Shown here: positions 62,769 through 64,000 of the stretch, piece by piece
Layout of the letters: each line of letters starts with the position of its first letter
Numbering within the stretch: the first letter of the stretch is position 1
DNA from: Trichormus variabilis 0441
GTDB lineage: Bacteria > Cyanobacteriota > Cyanobacteriia > Cyanobacteriales > Nostocaceae
Length of the DNA stretch: 64,000 bases
Assembly: GCF_009856605.1 (NCBI RefSeq)
Contig: NZ_CP047242.1
Span: 2,548,001 to 2,612,000 of the forward strand
Reading direction: 5' to 3'
Notes under the pieces: generated by a model
Databases searched by the model: none
What the model was told of the DNA's origin: nothing
The model's input: only the letters and a program-made list of their open reading frames with translations
Position numbers and translations under genes: made by a program

Positions 62769-64000
62769 TTAAATTTTTATATCAATTAAGTTAACGATCG
62801 CCCTAATTAAATTGTCTGGGTCTACTGGCTTAGAAATATGCCTTTGAAACCCCACTTTTAATGCCCGCTTTTCGTCTATTTCCCCAGCATAGGCTGTTAG
62901 GGCGATCGCCGGAATCTTTCCGCCCTGATCTGGTGGCAAGGCTCTGATCTGCCGCATCAACATATAGCCGTCCATGTCTGGCATCCCGATATCACTCAGG
63001 AGGATATCGGGTGGGGATTGGGTAAAGACTTGCAATGCTTCAAGCGCGGAAACTGCTGTGATTACCCTTGCCCCTGCTTGTTCCAAGAGAAAAGCCACAA
63101 ATTCGCGTGTATCGGTATCATCATCTACTACTAAAACTTGGATACCATGTAAACCCAGGGATAGTTCTAACAATGGAGAATCTGGATTGACAGTCAGCTG
63201 AGTAGGTAAGAGTGGCAACTTCAGGGTGAATGTAGCTCCCATACCTTCACCCTGACTCTCTGCGTGAATAGTGCCACCATGTAGCTCAACTAAATGACGC
63301 ACGATCGCCAAACCCAATCCTAGCCCACCAAATTTCCGAGTAGTGGCGCTATCTGCTTGGCGAAAATAATCAAACACATAAGGTATAAAATCGGGAGAAA
63401 TACCTTTACCAGTATCACTAACGCTAATTTGAGCTTGATTACCAACTTGTTCTAAGCGTATCTCCACCAAACCACCTGTGGGTGTAAACTTAACAGCATT
63501 AGAGAGCAAGTTCCACATCACTTGCTGTAAGCGGGTTGAGTCGCCAGAAACTAGTCCTATTTCCCCATCAAGATTGACTTCAATACGAATGGAATTAGCT
63601 TCTGCTGCCAGTCGTACAGTTTCGATCGCCCCTTTAATCACTGATGCTAAATTAATCGGGCTGCTTGTTAGGCTGAGTTTCCCCTGTAGAATCCGCGAGA
63701 TATCTAAGAGGTCTTCAATCAATTCGACTTGCAGCTTGGCATTACGCTCGATGATATTCACAGCTTGTTTGGCTTTTGCTTCGTCTAGCTTGCCATTTTG
63801 CAACAGTCTTGACCAACCCAGAATCGGGTTGAGGGGCGATCGCAATTCGTGGGACAGCACGGCTAAAAATTCATCTTTAATCCGGTTTGCCGCTTCGGCT
63901 TCTTCTCGTGAGGCTTCGGCTGCCGACCGTGCTTGTTTTTCAGCTTCGTATAACCTGACATTTTCCACGGACACAGAAGCCATTTGTGCTAACTGCACCA
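62769..64000 (-). CDS. Hybrid sensor histidine kinase / response regulator (5' end outside window)
   Basis: About 410 C-terminal residues are seen; the start is beyond base 64000. The visible order is the end of a GAF-like sensor (LAQMASVSVENVRLYEAEKQA), HisKA with DEFLAVLSHELRSPLNPILGW (phospho-His), HATPase with MWNLLSNAVKFTP, DTGKGISPD and GGLGLGLAIV, and a receiver domain (about residues 290-405 of the fragment) with VLVVDDD and LLSDIGMPDMDGY (phospho-Asp). It senses an unknown signal and relays phosphate internally. No partner regulator is in the window. Confidence 0.9.
   Translation of the reverse strand, partial: VQLAQMASVSVENVRLYEAEKQARSAAEASREEAEAANRIKDEFLAVLSHELRSPLNPILGWSRLLQNGKLDEAKAKQAVNIIERNAKLQVELIEDLLDISRILQGKLSLTSSPINLASVIKGAIETVRLAAEANSIRIEVNLDGEIGLVSGDSTRLQQVMWNLLSNAVKFTPTGGLVEIRLEQVGNQAQISVSDTGKGISPDFIPYVFDYFRQADSATTRKFGGLGLGLAIVRHLVELHGGTIHAESQGEGMGATFTLKLPLLPTQLTVNPDSPLLELSLGLHGIQVLVVDDDTDTREFVAFLLEQAGARVITAVSALEALQVFTQSPPDILLSDIGMPDMDGYMLMRQIRALPPDQGGKIPAIALTAYAGEIDEKRALKVGFQRHISKPVDPDNLIRAIVNLIDIKI

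Noticed and set aside
1..64000. tRNA, rRNA or transposase genes
   Set aside because: No tRNA-like GGTTCRA arm with matching stems was seen in the gaps, and no protein has transposase motifs, although MITE-like elements are present.

Overview
The window reads as the chromosome of a filamentous, heterocyst-type cyanobacterium of the Nostoc/Anabaena/Trichormus group. The evidence is direct: many copies of the HIP1 octamer GCGATCGC, 7-base tandem repeats (STRR type) between genes, and a plant-like gene set. That set includes CP12, plastoquinol terminal oxidase (PTOX), a pheophorbide-oxygenase-like Rieske protein, an MPBQ-type quinone methyltransferase, an EGY-type site-2 protease and pyruvate:flavodoxin oxidoreductase (nifJ). 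The genus is an inference; I could not run a search. No rRNA, tRNA, CRISPR array or transposase gene was found.

Layout. 1-4.9 kb: the 3' part of an ArnT/PMT-type glycosyltransferase, a probable outer-membrane protein, a secreted protein and a YdcF-like protein. 4.9-19.7 kb: a Wzx/Wzy-type exopolysaccharide locus. Its minus-strand arm holds two GT2 enzymes, a Wzy-like polymerase, a GT4, a glycosyltransferase-FkbM fusion, a second FkbM methyltransferase, a Wzx flippase and a Wzc-type tyrosine kinase. The plus-strand arm holds the initiating phosphoglycosyltransferase and galE, and a 1.5-kb divergent intergenic region separates the arms. The inner part of the minus arm is very AT-rich and free of HIP1, which suggests acquired or replaceable genes.

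20-36 kb: housekeeping and photosynthesis-linked genes: phosphoesterase, FIST protein, CP12, cbiD, guaA, PTOX, Rieske oxygenase, a half-size TauE-like protein, an M20 amidohydrolase, a Uma2 nuclease-fold protein and a B12-binding radical SAM protein. A Phd/YefM antitoxin gene in this stretch is broken by a stop codon. 36-46 kb: a divergent azoR/HxlR redox pair, two tandem VWA proteins with a small coiled-coil partner, a TrkA-like protein, a lipoprotein, a Na+/H+ antiporter, a site-2 protease, an Rpn-like protein and a GH10-like hydrolase. 46-53 kb: an orphan protein fragment, a repeat-built secreted protein, an iron-uptake operon with feoB split into two genes followed by feoA, and the quinone methyltransferase. 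53-64 kb: a DUF202 protein, nifJ, a small toxin-related island, glgP, an Asn/Arg/Trp-repeat secreted protein and the 3' part of a hybrid histidine kinase.

The most notable points are as follows. The toxin-related island contains a stand-alone papain-fold toxin with a probable partner, then a UPF0175/PIN pair whose toxin is cut short by a MITE-like element; a sister copy of that element lies at 23.3 kb. A 17-bp-armed palindrome covers the ribosome-binding site of split feoB. Two MITE-like elements sit side by side next to azoR. A dispersed family of TGGGCATTGCCCA palindromes occurs between genes. The polysaccharide locus carries a glycosyltransferase-methyltransferase fusion.
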